Shown here one piece after another: positions 16,443 through 25,675 of a DNA stretch of 38,189 bases; positions within the stretch are counted from its first letter, which is position 1; the number at the start of each line of letters is the position of its first letter. A model generated the notes under the pieces. It was not told the DNA's origin, ran no database searches, and saw only the letters and a program-made list of their open reading frames with translations. The DNA is taken from IMG/VR virus record IMGVR_UViG_3300027151_000017, positions 1 to 38,189 of that record; one strand, written 5' to 3'. A program made the translations under genes and the position numbers. The DNA is from a virus.

Positions 16443-16870
16443 GCGATGTTTATTATGGTGATTATGGCCTGAGTGAAGCCAGTGCCATATTTAATCGTGC
16501 CAAGCGTTCTGCAGCCACACAGGCTGCAATGTTCCGTGGGCAAACCCGTGGGCGCAGACGAGTCGGGGACATTCAACGGCAGTACCGTGAAGGGTTTGAC
16601 CCACTGGTGTCTTCGTTTGGTCAGCGTGGTTTGCTTGGCCCTAATGTGCAGTCTGGTATTACCCGTGAGGGTCTATCTAGGTATGCGGAATCTTTGCAGC
16701 GTGATTTGGGTACCGAAAATGAAAATATGCAGGACGAAATGAACAGGCTTGCTATTGAGGGTGCTTCTTCTCAGGAGGAGTTGGAGAACTATTTGGGTCA
16801 GTTGCGTTTGCAGAAGGCTCAAGATGTGATGCGTGCTGCTACTGAAATTAAGAATTTGGCTAGTTACTAG
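16439..16870 (+). CDS. Putative internal or structural virion protein
   Basis: A 143-residue helical protein beginning MSDVYYGDYGLSEASAIFNRAKRS, with GLLGPNVQSGITREGLSRYA in the middle and a long helical C-terminus. The gene lies in the run leading to the giant internal virion protein, so it probably belongs to the ejected core. No specific family recognised. Confidence 0.5.
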   Translation: MSDVYYGDYGLSEASAIFNRAKRSAATQAAMFRGQTRGRRRVGDIQRQYREGFDPLVSSFGQRGLLGPNVQSGITREGLSRYAESLQRDLGTENENMQDEMNRLAIEGASSQEELENYLGQLRLQKAQDVMRAATEIKNLASY

Positions 16871-16878
16871 GAGTTATT

Positions 16879-18099
16879 ATGGCTTACGAATGGGACCCAA
16901 TTAACCGTGTTTATACTGTTGTGCCGAAGAACCGTCAGGTTGTGACGACACCGCAGGTTCGTCAAGGGCAAACACAGGCAGCCGTTCAGGCTGCCCGTGG
17001 ACCTGTTCAGGGTGTTTCCGCCATAAAGGCACCCGAGGGTGCCAAAGGCCGTGTGCGTATGCCGGTCACCAAGAAGCCTGCGGTTAGAGGGCCTCAGTTG
17101 CCTCAGGGGCCTGCTTTGTTTGGTACAGCAGACCAACCTTATTCTCAGGTTGAGAACATTTTGAAGAATGACCCAACACTTCAGGATGATACAGATACGA
17201 CTGGTTTGTTGGAATCGATTTTGGCAACCATTGGTGGCGGTGGTGGCACTGGTCGTAATGATGCTCGTGATTATGCACGAGCAATGCAGGCTGCAAAGGT
17301 GTATGAGCGTGCTGGTTTGGCTGCGCAGGGACAGTACGCTGGTGAGGCTGAGCGTGCTTATCAGGCGATGCTGGACCGTATTGCGCCACGATATGAGCAG
17401 ATGCGCACGGATGTCGGTGCGGGGTTTGATGCCCGTGAGAAGGCTGTTCGTGAGTATTTGGCTGGTCAGTTGGGTGCTGGTGAGACTGCTATTACGGGTG
17501 CTGGCACTCAGGGTGCCACCACTATTGGTGAAGCAGAGAAGGCTTTGTTGGCGCAGTTGACTGCGCCAACGGCTTATCAGAATGTTCCGTTGGCGATGAC
17601 AACACCAGAGATGCAGGCGTTGGGTCAACAGTTGGCTTCGTATGGTGCTTCTGGTGAGCAGGCTGCTGCAGCCCGTCAGGAGAGTGCTGATTATGGTCGT
17701 CAGTTGGCTGAGATTCAGGCCCGTGAGATGGGGCAGTTGAATACTGCTCAGCAGAATTATATAACGGCTTTGCGTAATGCTGGTGTTGGGGCTGCTGCTG
17801 CAGCCCGCCAAGGTTTGGCTGGAAATGTGGCTAGTCAGTTGGCTGCTTTGCGTGGTGGCATTGCTGCTAATCAGGCTACAACTCTTAGCGATTTGGCTGG
17901 TGCTAGGTCTGAGGCGTTGCGTGGTTTGACTTCCAGTGAGATGGAGCGTCAGTTGGGGGCTGAGGATTTGCGTCAACAGTTGCTGACCAAGGGTTTTGAA
18001 ACCGGTTTGGCTGGTAAGCAATCTAGGGCTGAGGCCGAGGCTGCTGCTGTTAAAGAATTTGGTGTGCCGAAGAAGAAGAAGGGCAAGGGCAAGAAGTAA
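16879..18099 (+). CDS. Ala/Gln-rich helical virion protein
   Basis: A 406-residue protein. The first about 110 residues are low-complexity and Pro/Gln-rich; from about 130 to the end it is helical with Ala, Gln, Glu and Arg dominating (AAARQESADYGRQLAEIQAREM). It ends in a Lys-rich tail (KKKKGKGKK). Likely a core or ejection protein, by analogy with podovirus internal proteins encoded before the largest one. The long antisense frame over it (Ser/Leu-rich) is a by-product of codon bias. Confidence 0.55.
   Translation: MAYEWDPINRVYTVVPKNRQVVTTPQVRQGQTQAAVQAARGPVQGVSAIKAPEGAKGRVRMPVTKKPAVRGPQLPQGPALFGTADQPYSQVENILKNDPTLQDDTDTTGLLESILATIGGGGGTGRNDARDYARAMQAAKVYERAGLAAQGQYAGEAERAYQAMLDRIAPRYEQMRTDVGAGFDAREKAVREYLAGQLGAGETAITGAGTQGATTIGEAEKALLAQLTAPTAYQNVPLAMTTPEMQALGQQLASYGASGEQAAAARQESADYGRQLAEIQAREMGQLNTAQQNYITALRNAGVGAAAAARQGLAGNVASQLAALRGGIAANQATTLSDLAGARSEALRGLTSSEMERQLGAEDLRQQLLTKGFETGLAGKQSRAEAEAAAVKEFGVPKKKKGKGKK
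17547..17570. repeat. Perfect 10-bp hairpin, loop TTGA
   Basis: GTTGGCGCAG and its complement flank TTGA within the Ala/Gln-rich virion gene. Confidence 0.8.
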
Positions 18100-18899
18100 T
18101 GGCTAAGAGCAAGAAGAACATTACCCCTGACAGAATTGTTGAGTATTTGTTGGCTGGTGGCGATGCCTCCAGCGCAATGAAGCAGGCTGGCATTAACCAG
18201 ATTCAGTTGGTTGCTGCTTTGCTATCACGCCCTGATGCTATTTCTAAGTTGCGTAATGTTGCGGTCAAGAAGGGTGGGGCTTACGAGGAGTTTGACCCAA
18301 CTCAGGTTTATAATCCTGAAGCCACTAACGATGTTGAGGAACGCTACAAGATGTGGGGTCCTAAGTATCAGGGTTTGATTCAGGAGTTTTTTAACACGGT
18401 TCGGGCCACCGGAGGTGGACCCGAAACTGACCAGTTTTTGAATGACATTTCTTCTCGTGCTGCCGAATACGCTCCGGCGTATGGGGTTAACGAGAACGAG
18501 TTAATTTCTTTGACTAATGCTTTGCGCAAAGACAAGGACAACTTTGTTTCTGCTGAGGTGAATAAGAAGCAGTCGCAGTTTTCTGCTTTCCAGAAGCAGC
18601 GGGAGAAGTTGGCTGGCGATTATGGTTCCCCGACGATGGGGGCTTTTGCCGAGTTGACCGGCACCCCAGAGTTGCTGGATGTGCCGACCAGCATTGAGCA
18701 ATTGGCTAAGCAGCGGGCTGGCAAGGTGGGCAAGAAGTTGTCCACCAAGTTTAAGGGCATGAACGAGGCCCAGTTGGCTGGTTTTGAAAAGGCATACGCT
18801 GAGGCGTATGGCCGTCAAGCCAAGGCAAAGAAGATTGACCCAACCAAGGTGGGAACAATTGGCCTATTAAAGGAACTGATGAAAAAGACTTTGGGATAG
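18099..18899 (+). CDS. Putative internal virion protein
   Basis: A 266-residue basic protein. Residues 1-40 include a possible HTH-like helix pair (RIVEYLLAGGDASSAMKQAGI), and residues about 140-240 are helical and charged. It is coupled by TAATG to the preceding gene and directly precedes the 1734-residue protein. No family recognised; membership in the internal core is inferred from order. Confidence 0.5.
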   Translation: MAKSKKNITPDRIVEYLLAGGDASSAMKQAGINQIQLVAALLSRPDAISKLRNVAVKKGGAYEEFDPTQVYNPEATNDVEERYKMWGPKYQGLIQEFFNTVRATGGGPETDQFLNDISSRAAEYAPAYGVNENELISLTNALRKDKDNFVSAEVNKKQSQFSAFQKQREKLAGDYGSPTMGAFAELTGTPELLDVPTSIEQLAKQRAGKVGKKLSTKFKGMNEAQLAGFEKAYAEAYGRQAKAKKIDPTKVGTIGLLKELMKKTLG

Positions 18900-18903
18900 G
18901 TTT

Positions 18904-21900
18904 ATGGCTGTTACACGCTCACCTTTCTCGTCTAAGCCTCAGGCTGGCGGGAGCGACTCTGGAACACCCATATACGACTCTTTAAAGAAGAAGTCTGGTG
19001 TGCCAGTTCCGGCACCGACGAACAAAACTAACCTGATTGAAGAAAAAGCCAAGTTGGCTTCTGCTGTTGCTAGCACTCAGGCTCGTGCTGCTGGTGCGGT
19101 TCGACCTGACCCGAAGGCAATTGCGGATATTCAGAAAATTGCGGAGACTGGCAAGGAGCCTGACCGTTCCAAGGGTTTGTTGGGAATGTTGGGCAAGATT
19201 GCTGTTCAGCCGATTCGTGGAATCGGCAAGGTTTTTGAGACTGGTGCAGCGGTTGGTCGCAATATTCAGTCTGGCATTAAGGAAACTGGCGACCTGCTAA
19301 TTGATGGTTTGGACAAGGTTGGTTTGACCAACGAGAAAGCCCACATTCACGCTAAGAAAAACAGTGCATCGTGGAAGGACTTTAGAAAGCAAGCCACCGA
19401 TAAGGACTTTAAACTTATTAAGACTGGTGTTGGTTGGCTGGACAGCACTTTGGATTTTGCTGTTGATGTTGCCAGCGACCCGTTGACTTATGTGACCGCT
19501 GGTGCCGGTGCTTATGCCGGTGCCACGGGGCGTACTGTCTTGGCGACCAAGTTTGCTACTACGGAAATGTTGGCTAAGTATCCGCAAATGGCATCCAAGT
19601 TGGATGATGTTTTGCGTTATGGTGAGTGGGCTATTCCGAAAGATATTCGTGATGCCGAAGGCATCAAGACTGGTTTGCGGTTTGCTGGCAAACTAATCCC
19701 CAAGACTGAAAAGTTGGCTCAGGGTGTAACCGGCAAGTACGGTCTTATTAGCGGTCCCCGTAGGGCGTTGGGTGATATTGTTGATACTCTTGCACCAAAC
19801 GCAAAGCGTTTTGTGACACCGAAGTCATTGAAGCCGTTAACTGAGGCTGGGGCTGGGCGTGGTTTCCAGTTGGCTGTTGATGAGGTGGTGCCGTTGCTGG
19901 CGCACAGCACCGCCAGACGATTCTCGAGGGGCGCAACGACAACAAGTTATACCCAGAATGTAAACGGCATCAAGGACACAATTAAGCAGTTGCGTGCATT
20001 GGGTCCTGAGGTGAATGACCAAGTGCGCAGGGCTGTTGATGACATTGTTGAGTTTGACAAGTTGCCTGCTGGAGAAGTCAAAGATTTGGCTATAAAATAT
20101 AAAGCGTGGCAGGATGATTTGCGTGAGCAAGTGAACTCTGTTTATAAGAAGTTTGGCGATGATTATGGTGCCAAGGTTCGAGAGATTGGTTTTGTTGACA
20201 ACTATTTGCACCACCGCTTGTCTGCGAAAGCAGCCGAGGTTGTTTTGAATCCACGGTACGCCAAGTTCTTCAAGGATGAGGATTTGACCGCTGAGGAGTT
20301 GACGGGTATTACTGGCGCAATGCGACATCGTCGCTTGCGTGGACCAAGGGTCAACCCCAAGACTGGCGAAACAGAGTATGCACAGTTCATGGGTGAGAAT
20401 GTGCAAAAGGGAACGATTGATGAAATTAACCAGATTTTCCGTGACAAGACTGGTTTGGATGTTGATTTCTTTGAAACCGATATGTCCAGCATTGCTGACA
20501 GTTACGCCTATAGTATGGCAAAAGCCAAGGGTCGTGAGTCGTATTTTCGTAGGTTGATGGATTTCGGTGATGACACTGTTCAGGTGATTGGAACCAAATT
20601 GTCGCCAAACAACAAGTTGATTGGCGAACTAACCGATGCGCACAAGAAACTGATTCAGGCTCGCAACGCATTGACAACAAAGGTGTCGGCTGGGCGTAAG
20701 GGTGTGACATCCAAAGCACAGGGCGTACTTAAGCAGGCGCAAGACATTCTTGACGGCAAAGCACGCAAGGGTGCAGATGTTGATAAGAAGATTGCTGGCG
20801 TTAAGGCAACCTTGGAAGGTATTGAGAACCAGTTGTCTGCTGCGTTGTTGTCTGCGCAAGGCAAGCAAGCAAACGAGGTTGCTGGTTTTCTCGAGATGTG
20901 GGGACCATTACTAGATGAGGTGCGCATTATGCGCACTGCTCTTGAGAATGGTCAGGCAGAAGAATACGCTGTTGTTAAGCAACTTAAAGAGATTTATGCT
21001 GCTTTGTACCCTAATCGCAAGAACATTCCTGACACTGTTCAGGCATTGAAAGAAGCGATTGATGTCAAGACCGGCAAGGGTGTTGTCCCGAAGGAAACAC
21101 GGGAAATTAACAAGCGTTTGAAGCAGATTCAAGCAGAGTTGTCTCAGCCTGTTGAGGATGGTGCGATGCGTCAGCAGTTGCTTGACGAGGAGCGTATGTT
21201 GGTTGAGCATCTTGGTGGCATACAGGCTTTGGGTGGGACCCGAGCAGCAGCGGATTATGCCCCAGACGGTGTGCTTTATGGCAAAGTGGATGACATTGTT
21301 GAGCGTCCATTCAACCCGAACGAAGTAGACCAGCGTCCTTTCAGGACATTGGACACCAAGGTCATAAACCCTGATGATGTAGCCGATGATGGTGGTGCTG
21401 CATATTTTGATTTCTGGCGCAACGAACCAGATAGCGTTATGGTCCACGCAATTCCCACGGAGGAATTGGTGGACCTTCGTGACCCCGATGGGTACTACTG
21501 GTTCTTCAGCCCAGACAACAATGTCCACGAGGCATTGGGACAGGCGATGAACCGTGCCGGTTTGCAAGGTGACACATTCATTAGCGAATACGAGTCCGCT
21601 TTGAACGAGGGGCTTATTGACCCAATGTTCGAAGAACTGTTCCCTGAGATGAACGACCTGTTGAATGTTGTTTATAACGCTGACCAGTTGGAGTTTGCTG
21701 GCGGTGTTGTTGACGAAGAAGCGTTGAACGGCGTGTTTAACAGCATTAGGGAAACTTTGACCGGTATTGCTTCATCGAATGGTTTGGAAAATGCCGACTT
21801 GGTCGGCAAGCAAATTTATGACGACTTCTTGGGGTACATGGCTGATGCGGGTGCTGGCGATATGCAAGGGTTCATTATGCCCAGCACACTGGTTTACGGA

Positions 21901-24108
21901 CCGGACAATCTGTCTGCGCAAGGGTCTTACAGTGTTGTCATCCCTGACCGTTACGGTTACACAAAGGGTGCAAGCCCAGAGGAGTTGGCTGGCAAGGCCA
22001 ACTCCAAAGTGCAGTTCGTTAAGGATAACGATTTCGCAAAGACAATCATTGACAACGAGTACGAGGGTGCCAGTTTCATTGCTAATGAGGCGTTGAGTTC
22101 AACGGTACGCAAGTTGGCTGACATTGAGGGCGCAGCATTGACCCGTCAGGAACTGGCGAGTGAAGCAAAGCGTCTGGGTGGACGCAAGGGTGCGATTGCT
22201 GCTGATAATGCTCGTAAGCAAAAGTTGGTTGAGAGGGCTGTCACTAGGTTCCAAGAGGCTGGCACGATTTCATTCAAGGTGAATGGCGAAACGGTTGAGT
22301 TGCCCCGTGACAAGGTTCTTGGTTTGATTGCTGCCAAGGAGAAGAAGATTAAGTCTGCTTATGACAGGCTTTATGCGAAACTCGACGGCATTGTCGATGC
22401 GGAAACAAAGTCGGTGATTGCTCAGCGCACTTCTTATGAACAACGACTTTCGTCGTTGTTTAACCAGAAGAAGGTTCTTCAACGGTGGGATGAAACTACG
22501 GGTGCGCAGTTGCGCAACGACATTGCTGTCTTGGAGAAGGAGATTATGGATGAACCGCCGGAGGGCGCAGCGGGCGTTGTCGCCCGTGCGTGGGCGGACA
22601 AGGTTCGTAGGTCCATTGACGCTATTCCGCAGATTAAGGATAAGTCGGCTGCCCGTGCTTATGACCGTGTGGTAACCACACTTCATGCCGATGAGGGAAT
22701 GTTGGCGTTGCTGGATAGCGAGCAGATTCCTGAGGCTGCTGCAATGATTAACGCAGCGAAGTCAGGGTTGTTTGGTGGCAAGATTCAGGACGATATTTAT
22801 GACGGCTGGAAACAGATTGAGTCTTTGGGCTTGCAGGTTCCGGAGGAAGTTGATGCGTTGTGGCGACCCAACTTGGACAAGTTGAGGTCGAAAGCAAACC
22901 GTAACGCTTTCGTTAAGGCTTATCAGCAGTACCACAAGTTCTTCAAGATTTACGCCATGGCAAGCACCGGATTCTCTATTCGTAACGCAATGTCGGCAAC
23001 CTTTATGAACTGGGTTGCTGGTGTTGGTTACCGTGAAATGGCTGAAGGTCCTGTGGTTGGTGCTGCCATTATGAAACACGGCAACGACTGGTTGGATGAA
23101 CTGGGGCTTGAGGGTGCTGAGCGTGAACTGTATGAGCAGGCTTGGCGTGCAACCGAAGCAACTGGTCGTGGTATGGGTGACGAGTTGGCTATCCCTGCCG
23201 TTAAGGGTGTGGGGGCAAGGCTTCTTGATAACAAGTTTACACGGTTCTTCGGCGGGTTTAACGATTATGTGGAGCGTAGTGTGCGTTTCCCAATGGCATT
23301 GGATTCACTGCGTAAAGGCATGAGTTACGACGAGGCTGTGACCCGTATTGCCAAGTACCACTTTGACTACTCGGATGTCTCCGCATTGGACGAGAAGGCT
23401 ATGAACTTTGTGCCGTTCTGGATTTGGACGACACGCAATATACCTTTACAGATTACGCAGATGTGGACTCGGCCTTCGGCCTACGCCACATACGAAAAGG
23501 TCCGTCAGGCTAATCCGGTCAACGAGGAACTGATTGTTCCGAGTTGGATGTCGGACCTGAACCCATTGGGCTTTGGAGAAAACGCTGTGTTGACTCCTGA
23601 CTTGCCGATGAACCGACTCGAGAAGTCGGCAAAGGACCTCTTTAGCCCACGAATTCTTGGGATGCTTAATCCGGCTTTGAAGTTGCCGATTGAATTGGGT
23701 GTCGCCAACAAACAGTTGGCGTTGGACATTCCGTTTAGCGACAAGTACGAAGAAGCCAAGGGCATAGACAAAGCGATTGCTGCGTTGGGTGAATTGATTG
23801 GTGCGGACTCGCTGGGTAGGCGTGACCCTGAGACTGGCAAGTTGCTGGTCAGCCCGAAGGTGCAGTATGCGTTGGGCAACTTGATTCCTACATTGGCTCA
23901 GGTACAGCGTCTTAGCGGTGGTGCTATTGGCGGTAAGGGTACTTACGATGAGCGTCAACTGTCTAGCATCTTGAACTATGTCGGTATTCCGGTACGCCAA
24001 GTTGGTGAACAACAGCAACGGAGCGAGGTTATTAACCGCCAGTTTACTGTTAAGGATTATGCGAAGTGGCTTGAGAAGCAAGGCAAACTAGGTCCGAAGG
24101 AGGACTAA
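18904..24108 (+). CDS. Giant internal virion (DNA-ejection) protein, 1734 aa
   Basis: The largest gene in the window, about 14% of it. The N-terminal 250 residues contain amphipathic Gly/Ala-rich segments (KIAVQPIRGIGKVFETGAA) and LDFAVDVASDPLTYVTAGAGAYAG, a pattern seen in very large phage virion proteins. The middle holds long coiled-coil helices (about 560-750 and 1090-1260). The C-terminal 400 residues have KIYAMASTGFSIRNAMSATF and NFVPFWIWTTRNIPLQI, resembling the membrane-active end of large ejection proteins. It probably forms the trans-envelope conduit for DNA. I see no convincing lysozyme or transglycosylase catalytic motif in it. Confidence 0.75.
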   Translation: MAVTRSPFSSKPQAGGSDSGTPIYDSLKKKSGVPVPAPTNKTNLIEEKAKLASAVASTQARAAGAVRPDPKAIADIQKIAETGKEPDRSKGLLGMLGKIAVQPIRGIGKVFETGAAVGRNIQSGIKETGDLLIDGLDKVGLTNEKAHIHAKKNSASWKDFRKQATDKDFKLIKTGVGWLDSTLDFAVDVASDPLTYVTAGAGAYAGATGRTVLATKFATTEMLAKYPQMASKLDDVLRYGEWAIPKDIRDAEGIKTGLRFAGKLIPKTEKLAQGVTGKYGLISGPRRALGDIVDTLAPNAKRFVTPKSLKPLTEAGAGRGFQLAVDEVVPLLAHSTARRFSRGATTTSYTQNVNGIKDTIKQLRALGPEVNDQVRRAVDDIVEFDKLPAGEVKDLAIKYKAWQDDLREQVNSVYKKFGDDYGAKVREIGFVDNYLHHRLSAKAAEVVLNPRYAKFFKDEDLTAEELTGITGAMRHRRLRGPRVNPKTGETEYAQFMGENVQKGTIDEINQIFRDKTGLDVDFFETDMSSIADSYAYSMAKAKGRESYFRRLMDFGDDTVQVIGTKLSPNNKLIGELTDAHKKLIQARNALTTKVSAGRKGVTSKAQGVLKQAQDILDGKARKGADVDKKIAGVKATLEGIENQLSAALLSAQGKQANEVAGFLEMWGPLLDEVRIMRTALENGQAEEYAVVKQLKEIYAALYPNRKNIPDTVQALKEAIDVKTGKGVVPKETREINKRLKQIQAELSQPVEDGAMRQQLLDEERMLVEHLGGIQALGGTRAAADYAPDGVLYGKVDDIVERPFNPNEVDQRPFRTLDTKVINPDDVADDGGAAYFDFWRNEPDSVMVHAIPTEELVDLRDPDGYYWFFSPDNNVHEALGQAMNRAGLQGDTFISEYESALNEGLIDPMFEELFPEMNDLLNVVYNADQLEFAGGVVDEEALNGVFNSIRETLTGIASSNGLENADLVGKQIYDDFLGYMADAGAGDMQGFIMPSTLVYGPDNLSAQGSYSVVIPDRYGYTKGASPEELAGKANSKVQFVKDNDFAKTIIDNEYEGASFIANEALSSTVRKLADIEGAALTRQELASEAKRLGGRKGAIAADNARKQKLVERAVTRFQEAGTISFKVNGETVELPRDKVLGLIAAKEKKIKSAYDRLYAKLDGIVDAETKSVIAQRTSYEQRLSSLFNQKKVLQRWDETTGAQLRNDIAVLEKEIMDEPPEGAAGVVARAWADKVRRSIDAIPQIKDKSAARAYDRVVTTLHADEGMLALLDSEQIPEAAAMINAAKSGLFGGKIQDDIYDGWKQIESLGLQVPEEVDALWRPNLDKLRSKANRNAFVKAYQQYHKFFKIYAMASTGFSIRNAMSATFMNWVAGVGYREMAEGPVVGAAIMKHGNDWLDELGLEGAERELYEQAWRATEATGRGMGDELAIPAVKGVGARLLDNKFTRFFGGFNDYVERSVRFPMALDSLRKGMSYDEAVTRIAKYHFDYSDVSALDEKAMNFVPFWIWTTRNIPLQITQMWTRPSAYATYEKVRQANPVNEELIVPSWMSDLNPLGFGENAVLTPDLPMNRLEKSAKDLFSPRILGMLNPALKLPIELGVANKQLALDIPFSDKYEEAKGIDKAIAALGELIGADSLGRRDPETGKLLVSPKVQYALGNLIPTLAQVQRLSGGAIGGKGTYDERQLSSILNYVGIPVRQVGEQQQRSEVINRQFTVKDYAKWLEKQGKLGPKED
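20920..20936. repeat. 7-bp hairpin, triloop TTA
   Basis: GTGCGCA and its complement flank TTA inside the giant gene; another 7-bp triloop pair lies near 21796. Confidence 0.6.
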
Positions 24109-24109
24109 T

Positions 24110-24571
24110 ATGACTGTCAACCATGTTGACTTTTACAATTGGCAAAAGCCAACCAAGGCTGACTATTTGAAGTTCCGTAAGGAGTCACCGAATTTGGTGG
24201 CGATTAACGATGGTTTGTGCAAGATGTTTGGTGGAACCAACATTGGTATTTACAACAAGCGTGACATCCGTGGGGGTGGTGCGCCTAGTTCACATTCGTT
24301 TGGTGCTGCTTTGGATTGGCGTTACCCGACCCGCAAAGCGGGTCTGGCTGCCATTAGGTTTATGATTGATAACTCTCTTGAATTCGGTATTCAAGCCATC
24401 CACGATTATGTTGGTAGCACCATTTGGCGGTCAGTTCGTGAGGGTGGGAAAGCCGGCTGGCAGAAGCAGCCAGCCGATTCAAACGGGATGGGTCAGTCGT
24501 GGGCAAAGTGGTTGCACATCGAGACGACGAAGTCTGAGTGGGCGAATAGCAAGCGCATCGACAATCGTTAG
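24110..24571 (+). CDS. M15-like peptidase endolysin
   Basis: A 153-residue protein with the M15/VanY-like zinc peptidase signature: SHSFGAALD at 61-69 supplies the His and Asp ligands and WLHIE (H136) the second His with a nearby acidic residue. No signal peptide is present, so release through a holin is expected. The enzyme would cut peptide cross-links of peptidoglycan at the end of infection. It is the last late gene, and the convergent early block begins on the next base. The small membrane proteins at 7180-7549 are the holin candidates. Exact bond specificity cannot be read from sequence. Confidence 0.8.
   Translation: MTVNHVDFYNWQKPTKADYLKFRKESPNLVAINDGLCKMFGGTNIGIYNKRDIRGGGAPSSHSFGAALDWRYPTRKAGLAAIRFMIDNSLEFGIQAIHDYVGSTIWRSVREGGKAGWQKQPADSNGMGQSWAKWLHIETTKSEWANSKRIDNR
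24328..24344. repeat. 7-bp hairpin, triloop AAA
   Basis: GACCCGC and its complement flank AAA in the endolysin gene; a second perfect stem (8 bp, 7-nt loop) lies near 24452. Confidence 0.6.
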
Positions 24572-24820
24572 TCACGGCTCTTGCAGGGCTTTCAGTAGGT
24601 GTTCCATAATTTTGGAGTATTCACGGAAGCAGAACTTTTGAGCCCGTCTGTCTCCGAGGGTGGCTTTTAGCCACTGTTTAACTAGTTCTCTGGCGGACAT
24701 TTCCGACACCATGAATTCCATTATGAAGCCGGTTTCGGCTTCATGTACAAGTGCGTCAAATGTTTGTGTTAGTTCTTGGATGTCGTCTGGGTCGAAGAAG
24801 TCTTCGTCGTCATGTTCCAT
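24572..24820 (-). CDS. Small acidic early protein (82 aa)
   Basis: An 82-residue protein with an acidic N-terminus (MEHDDEDFFDPDDIQEL) and a helical rest ending in HLLKALQEP. It is the last gene of the leftward block and ends on the base after the endolysin stop, so the two operons meet with no spacer. No family recognised. Confidence 0.55.
   Translation of the reverse strand: MEHDDEDFFDPDDIQELTQTFDALVHEAETGFIMEFMVSEMSARELVKQWLKATLGDRRAQKFCFREYSKIMEHLLKALQEP
24723..24744. repeat. Perfect 9-bp hairpin, loop GTTT
   Basis: ATGAAGCCG and its complement flank GTTT, about 150 bases past the point where the two operons converge. It could act on either transcript; no U-tract follows on either strand. 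Confidence 0.7.
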
Positions 24821-24992
24821 GATGTTTCTCTCGTGCTTCTTCCATCATGCCGATAACCAGCAACACATCTTCCAACTTGCGTCTGTGCGCCATTGGAATC
24901 TTGAGTCGTTCTGCTTCAACCATCAGGAACTGTGTCTTGTCTCTATAGCCCTTGAGGTTCACCAGATGGTGAGGGGTTTTGGATTTTGTCAT
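24810..24992 (-). CDS. Small basic early protein (60 aa)
   Basis: The ATG at 24992 is chosen because GAAGG lies six bases upstream; a TTG at 25058 would add 22 residues and overlap deeply. The 60-residue protein is helical and rich in Lys, Glu and Met (EAERLKIPMAHRRKLEDVLL). It overlaps both neighbours. Function unknown. Confidence 0.5.
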   Translation of the reverse strand: MTKSKTPHHLVNLKGYRDKTQFLMVEAERLKIPMAHRRKLEDVLLVIGMMEEAREKHHGT

Positions 24993-25185
24993 AAATGCCT
25001 TCTGCCATAACTGAAATAATGTCACCAACTGGTGCGTCGTCCTCTGAGTTTTTGCCAATAATCATCTCGAGGAAAACGATGATTGAACTGATTATAGAAA
25101 ACAGCATCGCTTCGTTGACCCAGACTTGTTGACCATCCAGACTCAGGAGTACACCCTTGCCGTCTTCGCCCATTCGTTTATTCAT
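24943..25185 (-). CDS. Small early membrane-associated protein (80 aa)
   Basis: An 80-residue protein with one hydrophobic segment (about residues 27-43, AMLFSIISSIIVFLEMII) flanked by charged parts. AAGGA precedes the start. It overlaps the upstream Nmad1-like gene by 8 bases. It might be a membrane-anchored early protein; no family recognised. Confidence 0.5.
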   Translation of the reverse strand: MNKRMGEDGKGVLLSLDGQQVWVNEAMLFSIISSIIVFLEMIIGKNSEDDAPVGDIISVMAEGIYDKIQNPSPSGEPQGL

Positions 25186-25675
25186 CTTGCATATCCTTCG
25201 CTAGTTCTAGTTGAAACGAGTCATTCCTGAGCATGATGCTGATGGCTGCGTAGCCAACAATGTCGCACCATGTGTCGTGTAATGATTCGTTGTTTGCTTC
25301 TGTGCCACGAGCCAAAAGGTTTTTGGCTCGTGCAATCTTGTCGCATAACCTGATGGCTACGCCAACCACACCAAACTTGTTGATGTTGTCGTGACCGTAG
25401 TCGTGCTGTTTGCTGACCAGCGTTTTAGCCATGTCGATTATGCTGAAGGTGGAGTATTCGTTGATTTGAAGGATGCCTTCCGTGCCTGCTTGAGTGAGCA
25501 TCGCATAAACCATGTCGGTGTCAAGTGTGTTGCCTTCGGCAATCCAATCGGAAATGTAATCTGAAACAATGTCCAGCACATCCATAGACGGGCTCTTGTA
25601 TTCTTGAACCTTGCTCGCAATTTCCCGAACCGCATTGAAGGCTCCCTCATCCCATGTTGTTGGATTGTTTTCCAT
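25178..25675 (-). CDS. Nmad1/DUF1599-like nucleotide-metabolism protein
   Basis: The ATG at 25675 has AAGGAG at 7-base spacing; the longer frame to 25777 overlaps the sigma-like gene and is not used. The 165-residue protein has LVSKQHDYGHDNINKFGVVGVAIRL, then DKIARAKNLL, NESLHDTWCDIVGYAAI near the end. The HDYG, N-FG, R-DK-R and D-DI-GYA pattern is that of the DUF1599 or Nmad1 family, related to MazG-type helical hydrolases and associated with nucleotide modification in phages. It may act on nucleotides during replication. Family call is moderately sure; the reaction is not. Confidence 0.65.
   Translation of the reverse strand: MENNPTTWDEGAFNAVREIASKVQEYKSPSMDVLDIVSDYISDWIAEGNTLDTDMVYAMLTQAGTEGILQINEYSTFSIIDMAKTLVSKQHDYGHDNINKFGVVGVAIRLCDKIARAKNLLARGTEANNESLHDTWCDIVGYAAISIMLRNDSFQLELAKDMQDE

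Noticed and set aside
16867-18021. 384-codon antisense frame, Ser/Leu-rich
   Set aside because: It is a codon-bias shadow of the Ala/Gln-rich virion gene on the other strand.
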